A DNA stretch of 64,000 nt from Pseudomonadota bacterium (GTDB lineage Bacteria; Desulfobacterota; Desulfarculia; Desulfarculales; Desulfarculaceae), in NCBI GenBank assembly GCA_018896025.1, contig JAHIND010000021.1, forward strand, positions 55,028 to 119,027, read 5' to 3'. The notes beneath the pieces were generated by a model, which ran no database searches, was not told the origin of the DNA, and worked only from the letters and a program-made list of their open reading frames with translations. How positions within the stretch are numbered: the first letter of the stretch is position 1; every line of letters begins with the position of its first letter. The translations under genes were made by a program, and so were the position numbers. Positions 40,438 through 49,388 of the stretch are shown here, one piece after another.

Positions 40438-41118
40438 CTAGGCGCGCAGGGCCTTCTTGCGGCGGCGCAGATAGCCCATCGCCCCCACCAGAGCGCTGCC
40501 CATCAACAGCAAGCTGCCCGGCTCCGGCGCGGCGGCCCCGCCTCCGCTGGTGGCGAACAGTAGGTCCTGCTTGTTGTCGCTTTGGGCGAAGTAGAAGTCG
40601 TTTTGGAAAGTGTAGGTGCTGAAGTCCACCCCGGCGGCCTCGGCCAGCATTTCATAGTAAAGGCTGGTCACGTAGCTGCTCTGCCACTTGGTGCCCTTGA
40701 CCTTGGTCAGGTCCCAGCCGTCGGACAGGTTCCACAGGGCCGCTTGTATGGCGGTGGCCGTCTCGGTGGCGTAGGCGTCGTCCACCCCGCCCAGGGAGGG
40801 GGAGTAGTTCTCCATGATCCAGGCGGCCTGGTACAGGTAGGCGTAGTCCTCGTAATCGAAGCTGCTCAGGGCCTGCACCTCGTACTTGCCGCCCACGCCG
40901 TAGGTCAGCATGTCGGTGCAGTAGGCGGCCAGCACCTCCTGCTCGTCCCAGGTGATGTTGAACTCGCCCACGTAGTCGGCCTTGACCTTTTGCCGGCCGA
41001 TGTAGCCCTCTACCTTGAGCCCCGGGATTTGATAGCCGTGGAAGTCGATGGTGTCGGCCAGGGCGGCGGCGGGCAACATCAGCAGGGCAAACAGCAGGAC
41101 TGCGATTATCTTTTTCAT
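40438..41118 (-). CDS. PEP-CTERM protein with predicted thioester domain
   Basis: A 226-residue secreted protein. A signal peptide (cleaved after ALA, about residue 21) is followed by a beta-rich region and a C-terminal sorting signal, PEPGSLLLMGSALVGAMGYL with a basic tail RRRKK, the exosortase target. The middle has AAYCTDML (Cys67) and TATAIQAALWNLSDG (Gln125), the Cys and Gln pattern of thioester domains, in which the two side chains form a reactive bond that can couple covalently to a surface. PEP-CTERM proteins are anchored at the outer surface or in exopolysaccharide. No exosortase gene is in the window. Confidence 0.85.
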   Translation of the reverse strand: MKKIIAVLLFALLMLPAAALADTIDFHGYQIPGLKVEGYIGRQKVKADYVGEFNITWDEQEVLAAYCTDMLTYGVGGKYEVQALSSFDYEDYAYLYQAAWIMENYSPSLGGVDDAYATETATAIQAALWNLSDGWDLTKVKGTKWQSSYVTSLYYEMLAEAAGVDFSTYTFQNDFYFAQSDNKQDLLFATSGGGAAAPEPGSLLLMGSALVGAMGYLRRRKKALRA

Positions 41119-41333
41119 GAGTATTCCCCAAACAAGCGCGGCCCGGCGGCGCGGGCCTAAACTAGACTCCGGCCAGCGGCGCCCACGGTTCCACAGCGAT
41201 TAATACGCTGAAATTATTTACACCTATACTCTAAGGTCATATTTGAGGGCAAGCAAGCTCTCGCGAGGGGCTGAATTTTAAGTTACACCCTTTCCCCTTG
41301 CGAGCAAACGAAAAACGCCGTCGCGGCCTGGGG

Positions 41334-42572
41334 CTAGGAGCCGTGGGCCCGGTGGTTGGGCACCAGGAGCATCATGGCCAGGCCCAGGGCGGCCATCACC
41401 GCGTCGATGGCGAAGCTGATCTCATAGCCGCCGGTGGAGTCGCGCAGGGCTCCGGCCACCCAGTGCACCGTAACCGCGGCCACCCCGTTGAACACGGTCC
41501 ACATGCCCACCACCGTGCCCATCACCGGGCGGGGGAAGTAGTCGCCCGCGCAGGCCCCGTACATGGGGAAGATGGCCCCGAAGAAAAAGGCCAGCACCCC
41601 AATCAGGGCGGCCAGGGCTCCCCAGGTGACCCCCCACAGCAGGATGCCCACCACCGACATGGCCACCAGGCCGTTGGCCACGAGAATCGTGTTGCGCCTC
41701 CCCCAGCGGTCGCTGAGCGGCAAGAGCACCAGCACCCCGGCCACCTGGGCCAGGCCGTGCACCGTGGCCAGTTGGCTGGCCTGGGCCATGGGCAGGCCCA
41801 GGGAGTGCTGGGCGTAGTCCACCATGAAGGTGGTGACCCCGTACACCGCGTAGACCACGCAGTAGTAGGAGGCCCCGATGGTCCAGAACAGACGCCCCCG
41901 GAGCACCGCCCCCACCAGGCCCTTTTCCCAGGTGGGGACCGTGGGCGGCAAGGCGGATTCGTAGGGCTGACGGCGGCCCCAGGGAGCCACCCCAATCGCC
42001 TCGGGGCTGCTGCGCACGAACAGGCCGTTGAACAGCACCATGACCAGGGCCGCCCCGCCCAGAATCCACCAGGCCCAGCGCCAGTTCAACGAGGCCACGA
42101 TCAAGGGGAAGACCATCCCCAGGCAGGCCAGGCCCAGGCCGTAGGAGGTGGAGAGGATGCCCAGGGCCAGGCCCCGGCGGCGAGGGGCGAACCAACGCTG
42201 CACCAGGGCGATGAGCGGGGCCCACATGCCCGTGGCCCCCAACCCGGCCAGACCAAAGGCGGCCGAGGCCCAGCCCAGGCTATGGGCCGCGCCCAGACCC
42301 ATCAGCCCCAGGCCCAAAATAAGCGAGCAGAGGGTCAAGATCGCCCGGCTCCCCACCCGGTCGTTGAGGTAGCCCACCAGGGGGGTGAAGATCAGGTAGA
42401 CGAAAAGGTAGGAATTGTAGATGGTGCCGCCGCTGGTGCGCGAAAGCTCCAGAGGCCCCAGCATCTGGGGCAGCACCAGCCCATAGCCCAGCCGCGCCGC
42501 GAAGTTGATGAACACATCGGCGAAGCAGACGGCCAGGATCACCCAGGCCCAATGAATGGTAACGCGCGGCAT
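41334..42572 (-). CDS. MFS transporter
   Basis: A 412-residue major facilitator with 12 predicted helices. The loop motif GYLNDRVGSRAILT (between helices 2 and 3) and its second-half counterpart LPLSDRWGRRNTILVANGL match the MFS signature GxLxDRxGRR. The likely start is the ATG at 42572; an ATG three codons upstream is an alternative. It resembles monocarboxylate/oxalate:formate-type permeases, but substrate cannot be told. It is divergent from the vWA operon. Confidence 0.9.
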   Translation of the reverse strand: MPRVTIHWAWVILAVCFADVFINFAARLGYGLVLPQMLGPLELSRTSGGTIYNSYLFVYLIFTPLVGYLNDRVGSRAILTLCSLILGLGLMGLGAAHSLGWASAAFGLAGLGATGMWAPLIALVQRWFAPRRRGLALGILSTSYGLGLACLGMVFPLIVASLNWRWAWWILGGAALVMVLFNGLFVRSSPEAIGVAPWGRRQPYESALPPTVPTWEKGLVGAVLRGRLFWTIGASYYCVVYAVYGVTTFMVDYAQHSLGLPMAQASQLATVHGLAQVAGVLVLLPLSDRWGRRNTILVANGLVAMSVVGILLWGVTWGALAALIGVLAFFFGAIFPMYGACAGDYFPRPVMGTVVGMWTVFNGVAAVTVHWVAGALRDSTGGYEISFAIDAVMAALGLAMMLLVPNHRAHGS

Positions 42573-42631
42573 AGGCCCCATTCTACGCCAGGCGCTCCGC
42601 CGGTCCCAAGCGTTAGCTGAAAGACCAATGC

Positions 42632-42661
42632 TTGACAGCCCTGCCCGCCTTTTGCTAATTA
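42632..42661 (+). promoter_or_regulatory. Sigma-70 promoter upstream of the vWA operon
   Basis: A perfect TTGACA (42632-42637), an 18-base spacer and TAATTA (42656-42661). Transcription would begin near 42668 and reach the strong terminator at 42704-42748 after about 80 bases. Confidence 0.65.
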
Positions 42662-42667
42662 AGGAAG

Positions 42668-42748
42668 CGCAGGGCCAGGACCGCCCTGCCAAGAGGCCAA
42701 GACCGCCTCCTTCCCCGCCACGCGGGGAGGGGGGCGTTTTTTATTTTT
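42668..42748 (+). ncRNA. Candidate small RNA or transcription attenuator
   Basis: Between the promoter above and the terminator is about 80 bases with a first stem-loop, GCAGGGC-CAGGACC-GCCCTGC, and then the terminator hairpin. No ribosome site or open frame is convincing. Either it is a free sRNA or it is an attenuated leader of the vWA operon, 240 bases before its start codon. The remaining 42749-42987 stretch holds another short hairpin (around 42765-42790) and no gene. Confidence 0.5.
42704..42748 (+). terminator. Strong intrinsic terminator ahead of the vWA operon
   Basis: A 15-bp stem (42704-42718 with 42722-42736, two G-T pairs, three-base loop) ends in TTTTTTATTTTT. Confidence 0.93.
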
Positions 42749-42987
42749 GGGGGGTCTCTGAAAACAAGGCGCCGCTGGGCCGCCTTGGCCGTGGGGGGGA
42801 ACCATGGGCCGCGCCGCTCCCGTTGGGAGCCGGGCCCCTATTCCTTCCTTATCCAGACACCGGCGCGACATTTCGGCGCGGCGCCCGCCGCGACCCGGGC
42901 GAGGCCCCTGGCCATATCCAGGGCTTCGCGTTCAACCAATCTCCGGCTTCGGCCCCAGGCCGGCCGGGCAAGCCACGGGGGGAAACC

Positions 42988-45087
42988 ATGGCGCGAAAAA
43001 TACTGTTTTGTCTGAGCCTCATCCTGGCCGTGCTGTTGGCCGCCCCCTGGGCCGCCATGGCCGCGAACGAAAGAAAACCGGTGCGCATCCAGGGCACCAA
43101 GTCCATGTACCTCAGGGTGGTGGCCCGGCCCTTTGCCAAGATCTACAAGGAGCCCAAGGAAGGGTCCGAGGTGGTGGACGCCAACGTGCGCACCTTTCAG
43201 CCCTTCTACGTCTACACCCAGCCCAAGCAGGCCCAGTCGGTGACCCAGACCAAGGAAGAGGGCTGGTACGAGGTGGGGCCCAACGACCGGGGCCAGGTCA
43301 ATGGCTGGATGAAGGCAGGCGACGTGATGCTGTGGAAGCACGCCATGTGCCTGCTCTACACCTCGCCCAAGGGCCGCAAGCCGGTGCTGATGTTTTCGGA
43401 CATCAAGTCGCTGCAGGAGATGGTGAAAAAACCCCAGGAGCAGCGCCTGAGCGAGGCCGGGGGCTTTTATAAGGCCATCGCCGAGGCGGGCAACAAGGAG
43501 CTGCCCAAGGACTTCCCGGTGGTGGCCATGGAGCCCAAGCGCTGGGTCGACCCGCGCACCCAGTTCTACCTCATGCCGGTCTTGGAGGCGGTGAACCTGG
43601 AGGTGGACAGCTTCTACGCCACCCTGGTAAAGATGGCCGCCGCCACCGCCGCCGGGCGAGGCTCCAGCAACATGCGCACCAACGTCGAGGCCCGCAAACA
43701 AGCCCTGGTGTCCGCCGAGACCGGCGACGCGGTGCAAAAGATCAAGGAGCAGAAGATCGACGTCGTCTACGTCATGGACATGACCAAGTCCATGGGTCCT
43801 TTCATCGAAGACACCTTGAAGACCATCCTGGACACCAGCGCCGCGCTTTCCCAGAAAATGGCGGGCGGCCAGGACCTGGGCAGCAACCTCCACTTCGGCC
43901 TGTGGGGCTACCGCGACAGCGAGACCATCCAGGGCATCGAGTTCAACACCCGCAACTTCACCCCCGAGCTGCAAGGGGTGGAGTCCTTTGCCAAGACCCT
44001 CTCCACGGTTCGCGAGGCCCGCGTGGGCAGCGAGGGCTTTGAGGAGGACATGTTCGGCGGGGTGGACCAGGCCATCCTCAACACCAAGTGGACCGGTGAC
44101 GCCTTGCGCTTCATCGTGCTGATCGGCGATGCGCCCAGCCATCCCCTGGGCCACAAGTGGAACAGCAGCAAGAAGGACGGGAAGCTTCTGCGCGAGCTGG
44201 CCAACGGGAAAAAGGTCTACCTGTTCGCCATGCACATCCAGTATCCCGACGCCCGCCTGCGCTCTTATCACGAGGCGGGTGAGGTTCAGTTCTCCGCCCT
44301 GGCCGTCAACCCCGGCACCGACAGCCCGGCGTTCTTCAAGATCAAGGGTGATGATCGCCAGGACTTCACCAGAGTGTCAAAGCTGGTGGCCGAGAGCATG
44401 GTGGCGGCCCTGCAGAAAGGCCGGCAGGGTGTGGTGATGTCCGGGGGTGCCCCGGCTGCCGGCGCGGCTCCGACCTCGGGTGCTCCGGCTGCCGGCGCGG
44501 CTCCGGCCGCGAGCTCTCCGGCCTCCCAAGCCGCTCAGATAGCCGAGGTGATCCGCGCGGCCCAGGTGCAGTGGCTGGGCAAGGCCACCGGGGCCCAGGC
44601 CCCCAAGGACATCACCGCCTTTGCCATGGACCGCGACCTGGAGAACCCGGCCATCCCCAGCATGGACGTGTGCGTGCTCCTCAACAAGCGCCAGCTCGAC
44701 TCCCTGGTCAAGACCCTGCAAACCATCATCGAGGCGGGCCGCCGGGGCCAGAAAAGCGGGCAGGGCTTTTTCAAGGCCCTCAAAGAGGTGGCCGTGGTCA
44801 GCGGGGCCGACCCGGACAAGATCCTCAACGCCAAGAAATACGGCGAGAGCGGCCTGGTGCCCGAGTTTTTGGCCGGACTCCCCTACAAGAGCAAGGTCAT
44901 GGCCCTGAGCGGCGAGACCTGGGCCAGTTGGAACTCCATGGAGCAGGACGAGTTCATGAACGAGCTGGACGGCAAGATTCAGGCCTACCAGGACATCCAC
45001 GAGCAGGCCGACCAGTGGGTGCAGCTCAACAAGGGCGACGACAAAGACCAGTACGTCTATCCGGTCAAGCTAAGCTTGATGCCCTAA
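42988..45087 (+). CDS. SH3-vWA domain protein, T6SS PpkA-like vWA
   Basis: A 699-residue exported protein. The ATG at 42988 follows GGGGGGAAA and begins a signal peptide cleaved after AMA (residue 25). Residues 35-120 are an SH3b-like barrel (LRVVARPFAKIYKEPKEG... GWMKAGDVMLWK). The vWA domain (260-470) has MIDAS residues Asp264-x-Thr266-x-Ser268 in YVMDMTKSMGPFIEDT, plus LHFGLWGYRDSE and FIVLIGDAPSH. The look is that of the C-terminal half of PpkA kinases and related vWA proteins near type VI secretion. An Ala/Pro linker (490-520) leads to a helical C-terminal domain. It opens an eight-gene operon and should act in the periplasm. Confidence 0.88.
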   Translation: MARKILFCLSLILAVLLAAPWAAMAANERKPVRIQGTKSMYLRVVARPFAKIYKEPKEGSEVVDANVRTFQPFYVYTQPKQAQSVTQTKEEGWYEVGPNDRGQVNGWMKAGDVMLWKHAMCLLYTSPKGRKPVLMFSDIKSLQEMVKKPQEQRLSEAGGFYKAIAEAGNKELPKDFPVVAMEPKRWVDPRTQFYLMPVLEAVNLEVDSFYATLVKMAAATAAGRGSSNMRTNVEARKQALVSAETGDAVQKIKEQKIDVVYVMDMTKSMGPFIEDTLKTILDTSAALSQKMAGGQDLGSNLHFGLWGYRDSETIQGIEFNTRNFTPELQGVESFAKTLSTVREARVGSEGFEEDMFGGVDQAILNTKWTGDALRFIVLIGDAPSHPLGHKWNSSKKDGKLLRELANGKKVYLFAMHIQYPDARLRSYHEAGEVQFSALAVNPGTDSPAFFKIKGDDRQDFTRVSKLVAESMVAALQKGRQGVVMSGGAPAAGAAPTSGAPAAGAAPAASSPASQAAQIAEVIRAAQVQWLGKATGAQAPKDITAFAMDRDLENPAIPSMDVCVLLNKRQLDSLVKTLQTIIEAGRRGQKSGQGFFKALKEVAVVSGADPDKILNAKKYGESGLVPEFLAGLPYKSKVMALSGETWASWNSMEQDEFMNELDGKIQAYQDIHEQADQWVQLNKGDDKDQYVYPVKLSLMP

Positions 45088-45105
45088 TCGGTGGGGGGGA
45101 ACAAC

Positions 45106-45846
45106 GTGGAACAGGGTGAGCCCGCGGACGGGCAGGTGGTGTACCGCCTGCGCGAGGTGCTGAAAAACAGGGCCAAGGGCGGCAGCGCCTTTGAACTCTG
45201 CGTACCCAGCCTGGACATCGGCCGGGGAGAGTTCGTGGCCATCGTGGGGGCCAGCGGGTGCGGCAAAAGCACCCTGTTGGACATGCTGGGCCTGGTGCTC
45301 AGCCCCAGCCAGTGCGGGGAATTCTCTCTCAGGGTGGCGGGCCAAAAGCACAGCCTCATGGATTTGGGCGAGGCCTCCCTGGCCCGTCTGCGCCGGGCCC
45401 ACCTGGGCTACGTCTTGCAAACCGGCGGCCTGCTGCCCTTCCTCACGGTGGGCAACAACGTGCACCTGCCCTGCCGCCTCAACGCCCAGCGCGGCGGCCA
45501 GCTCCAGGTGAAGACGCTGTTGGAGCGCCTGAAGATCGGCGACCAGGCCCACAAGAAACCCCAGTTCCTTTCCGGAGGCCAGCGGCAGCGGGCGGCCATC
45601 GCCCGGGCCCTGGCCCACCACCCCCCGGTGGTCTTGGCCGACGAGCCCACCGCCGCGGTGGACAAGTTCACCGCCCTGGAGATCCGCGACCAGTTCAAGG
45701 AGTTGACCGCCAACCTGGGCATCACCCTGGTGATGGTCACCCACGACGAGGCCCTGGTGAGCCAGGCGGCGGACCGCATCCTCACCTTCCAGGTGGAGCC
45801 CCTGGGGCCAAACCACACCCGATCAACCTTACGGGAGGCTAGCTGA
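45106..45846 (+). CDS. ABC transporter ATPase, LolD/TagT-like
   Basis: A 246-residue ATPase of the MacB/LolD/FtsE branch. It shows Walker A GASGCGKST, Q-loop, the signature LSGGQRQR, Walker B VVLADEP and the switch His in MVTHDEAL. The likely start is the GTG at 45106, after a run of G; the GTG at 45091 is also open. It ends one base before the permease gene, so it powers that subunit. In T6SS loci the equivalent is TagT. Confidence 0.92.
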   Translation: MEQGEPADGQVVYRLREVLKNRAKGGSAFELCVPSLDIGRGEFVAIVGASGCGKSTLLDMLGLVLSPSQCGEFSLRVAGQKHSLMDLGEASLARLRRAHLGYVLQTGGLLPFLTVGNNVHLPCRLNAQRGGQLQVKTLLERLKIGDQAHKKPQFLSGGQRQRAAIARALAHHPPVVLADEPTAAVDKFTALEIRDQFKELTANLGITLVMVTHDEALVSQAADRILTFQVEPLGPNHTRSTLREAS

Positions 45847-45847
45847 C

Positions 45848-47737
45848 ATGGCCGCGCGGGAAAATACCGGCCGGGCCTTGGTGCTGCGCCTGTCCCTGGC
45901 CGACCTGTGGCACGAGTGGATTCTGAGCCTGTGCCTCATGCTGGCGGTGGCCGCCATCCTGGCTCCGTTGCTTTTGCTCTTTGGGCTCAAGCACGGCACC
46001 ATCGAGACCCTGCGCTACCGCCTGATCCAAAACCCGGTGAACCGCGAGATTCGCCCCACCATCAGCCGCTCCTACAGCCGAGGGTGGATCGAGGCGCTCA
46101 ACCAGCGCCCGGAGGTGGAGCTGGCCATACCCAACACCCGCCAGCTTTCGGCCAGCGTGCTGGTGCGCCTCAAGGGAGGCAAGCAGGAAACCCGCATGGA
46201 GATCGTGCCCACCGCGCCGGGCGACCCCCTGCTTTTGCAGAACCAGGCCCCGGTGCCCGGCGAGGGCCAGTGCGTGCTCAGCCAGGAGGCCATGCGCAAA
46301 CTGGGAGCCAAGGCGGGCGACACCCTGGTGGTGACCACCGCGCGGCGGCGGCAAGGGGTCTACGAAAAGGGCGTCATGGAGCTGAAGGTGGCCGGCGTGG
46401 CCGACCCCAGGGCCACCACCCAGGGCCGCTTGTTCGTGCTGTTGCCGATTCTGGAGGCCATGGAGAGCTACAAGGACGGCGAGGCGGTGCCTCGCTACGG
46501 CTGGCCCGGCTCCCTGCCCCAGGCCTACCCTCTCTATGACGGCGCCGTGGTGGCCGGGCCCCAGCCCTTGGACAACACCCAGCTCCTGTCCCTGCGCATC
46601 AACACCGGTTTTTACCGCTCCCAGGCCATGGACCGCGACCAGTTGCTGAAAACCAGCGGCCTGAGCTTCCCGGAAAAGGCGCACACCTATTTCCTGTCCA
46701 CCCTGGGCAGCGGCGCGGGGGCCTCGGCCGGGCGCTCCAGCCCGGTGGACGAAAAGAACCTGGACGCCGTGCGGGCCAAGCTGCGCGGGGCCGAAGCGTC
46801 CCTGCTGCCCTGGGTGGCCCCGCAGAAGGCGGAGCTGATCGGCCCCGACGGCAAGGCCCTGGCCCAGGTGGAGCTGTACGCCCTGCCCGGCGGGGGGGAC
46901 CTGCCCGCCGAGGCTCGCCCCACCCCGGCCCCGCCCTGGCCCGCTGCGGCCAAGGGCCAAGGGCCGCCCCTGATGCTCATGGCCGCGCCGGAGGTTAAGG
47001 CCGCGGGCGAGGGCCTTAGCCTGCGCCTGAAGATGGGCGAGCGGGAGCTGGTGTTCCCGGTGAGCCTGACCGCCGAGCCCTCGCCCCGCGCGGGGGTCAG
47101 CTTCATTCCCCCGGAGCTGGCCGGGGTGTTGCGCCTGGGCCAAACCCGCCCGGTGCGCTATGACCCCGAGCACAAGCAGTTTCTCCTGCACCGGCGGGGC
47201 TACGCCGCCTTCCGCCTGTACACCAGGAGCATCGACCAGGTGGCCGGGCTCAAGGAGTATTTCGAGTCCCAGGGCATCGACGTGCACACCAAGGCGGCCG
47301 AGATTCTGCAGGTCAAGGAGCTGGACCGCTATTTGAGCCTGATCTTCTGGCTCATCGCGGCGGTGGGCATCGCCGGAGGGGCCGCCTCCCTGGTGGCCAG
47401 CCTCTACGCCTCGGTGGAACGCAAGAAGCGCGACCTGGCGGTGCTCCGGCTCATCGGCCTGCCCCGTAGCTCGCTGCTGCGCTTGCCGGTATACCAGGGC
47501 GTGTTCCTGGCCGGGGGCGGCTTTTTAGCGGCGCTGGGCTTTTTCGGGGCCCTGGCCCAGACCATCAACACCCTGTTCGCCGCCCACCTGCATCCCGGCG
47601 AGAGCTTCTGCCGCCTGCCCTGGCAGGAGCTGGCCGCAGCCCTGGCCGCCACCCTGGCCGTGGCCGCCTTGGCCGCCGTGCTGGCCGCCTGGCGGGTGAG
47701 CCGCATCGAGCCCGCCGAGGCGCTGCGCGATGAATAG
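45848..47737 (+). CDS. FtsX-type ABC permease, TagS-like
   Basis: A 629-residue permease of the MacB/LolC/FtsX type. One helix near residues 25-50 is followed by a periplasmic domain of about 430 residues (far larger than in LolC) and three C-terminal helices (about 500-525, 555-585, 595-615), ending in VSRIEPAEALRDE, the family's closing motif. Such machines do not move small molecules through a pore but transmit ATP-driven motion to periplasmic partners. The FGE-like gene overlaps its 3' end by eight bases. Confidence 0.9.
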   Translation: MAARENTGRALVLRLSLADLWHEWILSLCLMLAVAAILAPLLLLFGLKHGTIETLRYRLIQNPVNREIRPTISRSYSRGWIEALNQRPEVELAIPNTRQLSASVLVRLKGGKQETRMEIVPTAPGDPLLLQNQAPVPGEGQCVLSQEAMRKLGAKAGDTLVVTTARRRQGVYEKGVMELKVAGVADPRATTQGRLFVLLPILEAMESYKDGEAVPRYGWPGSLPQAYPLYDGAVVAGPQPLDNTQLLSLRINTGFYRSQAMDRDQLLKTSGLSFPEKAHTYFLSTLGSGAGASAGRSSPVDEKNLDAVRAKLRGAEASLLPWVAPQKAELIGPDGKALAQVELYALPGGGDLPAEARPTPAPPWPAAAKGQGPPLMLMAAPEVKAAGEGLSLRLKMGERELVFPVSLTAEPSPRAGVSFIPPELAGVLRLGQTRPVRYDPEHKQFLLHRRGYAAFRLYTRSIDQVAGLKEYFESQGIDVHTKAAEILQVKELDRYLSLIFWLIAAVGIAGGAASLVASLYASVERKKRDLAVLRLIGLPRSSLLRLPVYQGVFLAGGGFLAALGFFGALAQTINTLFAAHLHPGESFCRLPWQELAAALAATLAVAALAAVLAAWRVSRIEPAEALRDE

Positions 47738-49322
47738 AACCTCCCTGGTGGTGCTCGCCTTGGCCGCGGCCGCCCTGCTGTGGGGCGGCGCGGCCTGGGC
47801 GGACATCCACGACCCCAAGCCCCAGGCGGGCGACCTGTCGCTGCCCATGCCGGACGGGGTGCGCATGGTGTTTCGGCCGGTGCACCTGGGGCGCACCATG
47901 GAGGGCCTCAGCACCCGCATGGTGTGGGTGGGCAAATGCCAGGGGGGAGTCTTTTACGAAACCCCCACCCAGGTGGAGATAAGCGGGGCCTTCAACCTGG
48001 CCGGAGCCGGGAGCGAGGACTGGGTCTACTACCTGGGCAAGTACGAGGTGACCGAGGCCCAATTCTATTCCCTCATGCCCGTGCCCCAGAACCTGTCCCG
48101 CCAGGAGCTGATGAAAAGCACCAAGCCGGTGACCGAAATCACCTGGTTCCAGGCCCAGGAGTTCCTGCGCCGCTACAACGAGTGGCTGGCGGGTAGCGCC
48201 CCGGACAAGCTGCCCCGCTCCCGGGGGGCCCAGAACGACGGCGGGGCCTATCTGCGCCTGCCCAACGAGACCGAATGGGAGTTCGCCGCGCGCGGCGGCG
48301 GGCTCATCGAGCCCAGCCAGTACTTCCGCTTGTCGCCCTACGGCCCCAACCAGACCGAAGTGTACGAGTGGTGCTATCCGGACGTGGTGCGCCAGCCGCC
48401 ACGGGTGCGCAAGGTGGGGCTCAAGAAGTCCCATCCCCTGGGCTTTTACGACCTGCTGGGCAACGTGTCGGAGATGACCTCCTCCATCTTCCGGGTGGAG
48501 TACACCGGCGGGCGCTGCGGCGGCTTCGCCCTGCGGGGCGGCTCGGCCCTGAAGGACGGGGCCAAGGCCACCCTGCCCAGCAAGCGCTCGGAGATGCCCC
48601 TTTATAAAAACGGCAAGGCCTTCTCGCGCAACGACGTGGGGCTGCGCCTGGTGATCACCTCGCTGGTCACCGCCTCCCGCCAGGACGTGACCCGCCTCAA
48701 GAAAATCTACCAAAGCTACGGCCAGGCCTCCCAGCCGCTGTTCGGGGTGTCCCTGGGCGGCTCCCAGGCCGATTGGCAGAAGCTGCGCGACGCCCTGGCC
48801 TCGGTGAGCCCTCAGGCCCTCAAGGCGGTGACCCCCCAGCTCAACGAGCTGGAAGCGGGACTAAGGCAGGCCACCACCAAGATGCGCAAGGTGGAGGGCG
48901 ACTCGGCCCTGGTCACCATCCGCACCGCGGTCTACTGCCTGTTCGCCGCCTACAAGACCATGGTCAACGAGAAGTCCCTACAGACCATCATTCGGCTCAG
49001 CCAGAACGCCTCCCGCCGCCAGCGGGCCCAGCAAAACCTGCTGGACAACCAGGCCGCCCGGGACGAGTCCCTGGAGCAATACTTCGCCCAGCTGGACCTC
49101 ATGGACCGGCTCTACAACAAGGAGATGGTGCTCAAACAGCTGGAGGAGCACCGCAAGCTTTTGGTCAACAAGTCGGCCGCGCCGCAGAAGGTGAAGATCA
49201 ACCAACTGCTCGGCCAACACTACCAACGCTATCTAACCGGCAAGCAACCGGACAAAGACGGTTGGGAGCGGGATCTGCAGGAGGCCCTGTTTACCCAGGG
49301 CCAGGCGCCCGGAGTTCGCTGA
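47730..49322 (+). CDS. FGE-sulfatase-fold protein lacking catalytic cysteines, TagR-like
   Basis: A 530-residue exported protein with signal peptide (cleaved after AWA). The middle third is a formylglycine-generating-enzyme fold: YYLGKYEVTEAQFYSLM, WFQAQEFLRRYNEWL, LRLPNETEWEFAARGG, GFYDLLGNVSEM, LRGGSALKDG, VGLRLV. The Cys pair used by genuine FGE in the segment after GGS is absent, so it should not convert cysteine to formylglycine. The C-terminal 200 residues are helical and coiled-coil. TagR of type VI loci is the same kind of pseudo-FGE and activates kinase signalling. Confidence 0.88.
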   Translation: MNRTSLVVLALAAAALLWGGAAWADIHDPKPQAGDLSLPMPDGVRMVFRPVHLGRTMEGLSTRMVWVGKCQGGVFYETPTQVEISGAFNLAGAGSEDWVYYLGKYEVTEAQFYSLMPVPQNLSRQELMKSTKPVTEITWFQAQEFLRRYNEWLAGSAPDKLPRSRGAQNDGGAYLRLPNETEWEFAARGGGLIEPSQYFRLSPYGPNQTEVYEWCYPDVVRQPPRVRKVGLKKSHPLGFYDLLGNVSEMTSSIFRVEYTGGRCGGFALRGGSALKDGAKATLPSKRSEMPLYKNGKAFSRNDVGLRLVITSLVTASRQDVTRLKKIYQSYGQASQPLFGVSLGGSQADWQKLRDALASVSPQALKAVTPQLNELEAGLRQATTKMRKVEGDSALVTIRTAVYCLFAAYKTMVNEKSLQTIIRLSQNASRRQRAQQNLLDNQAARDESLEQYFAQLDLMDRLYNKEMVLKQLEEHRKLLVNKSAAPQKVKINQLLGQHYQRYLTGKQPDKDGWERDLQEALFTQGQAPGVR

Positions 49323-49388
49323 AGCCGGGAAGTCCAAATCAGGGGGGAGCCGGGCCTTTGGCGCGGCCATGAAGCAAGGAGAAGCGAC

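Noticed and set aside
47730..49322. Active formylglycine-generating enzyme for sulfatases
   Set aside because: No catalytic cysteines and no sulfatase gene nearby.
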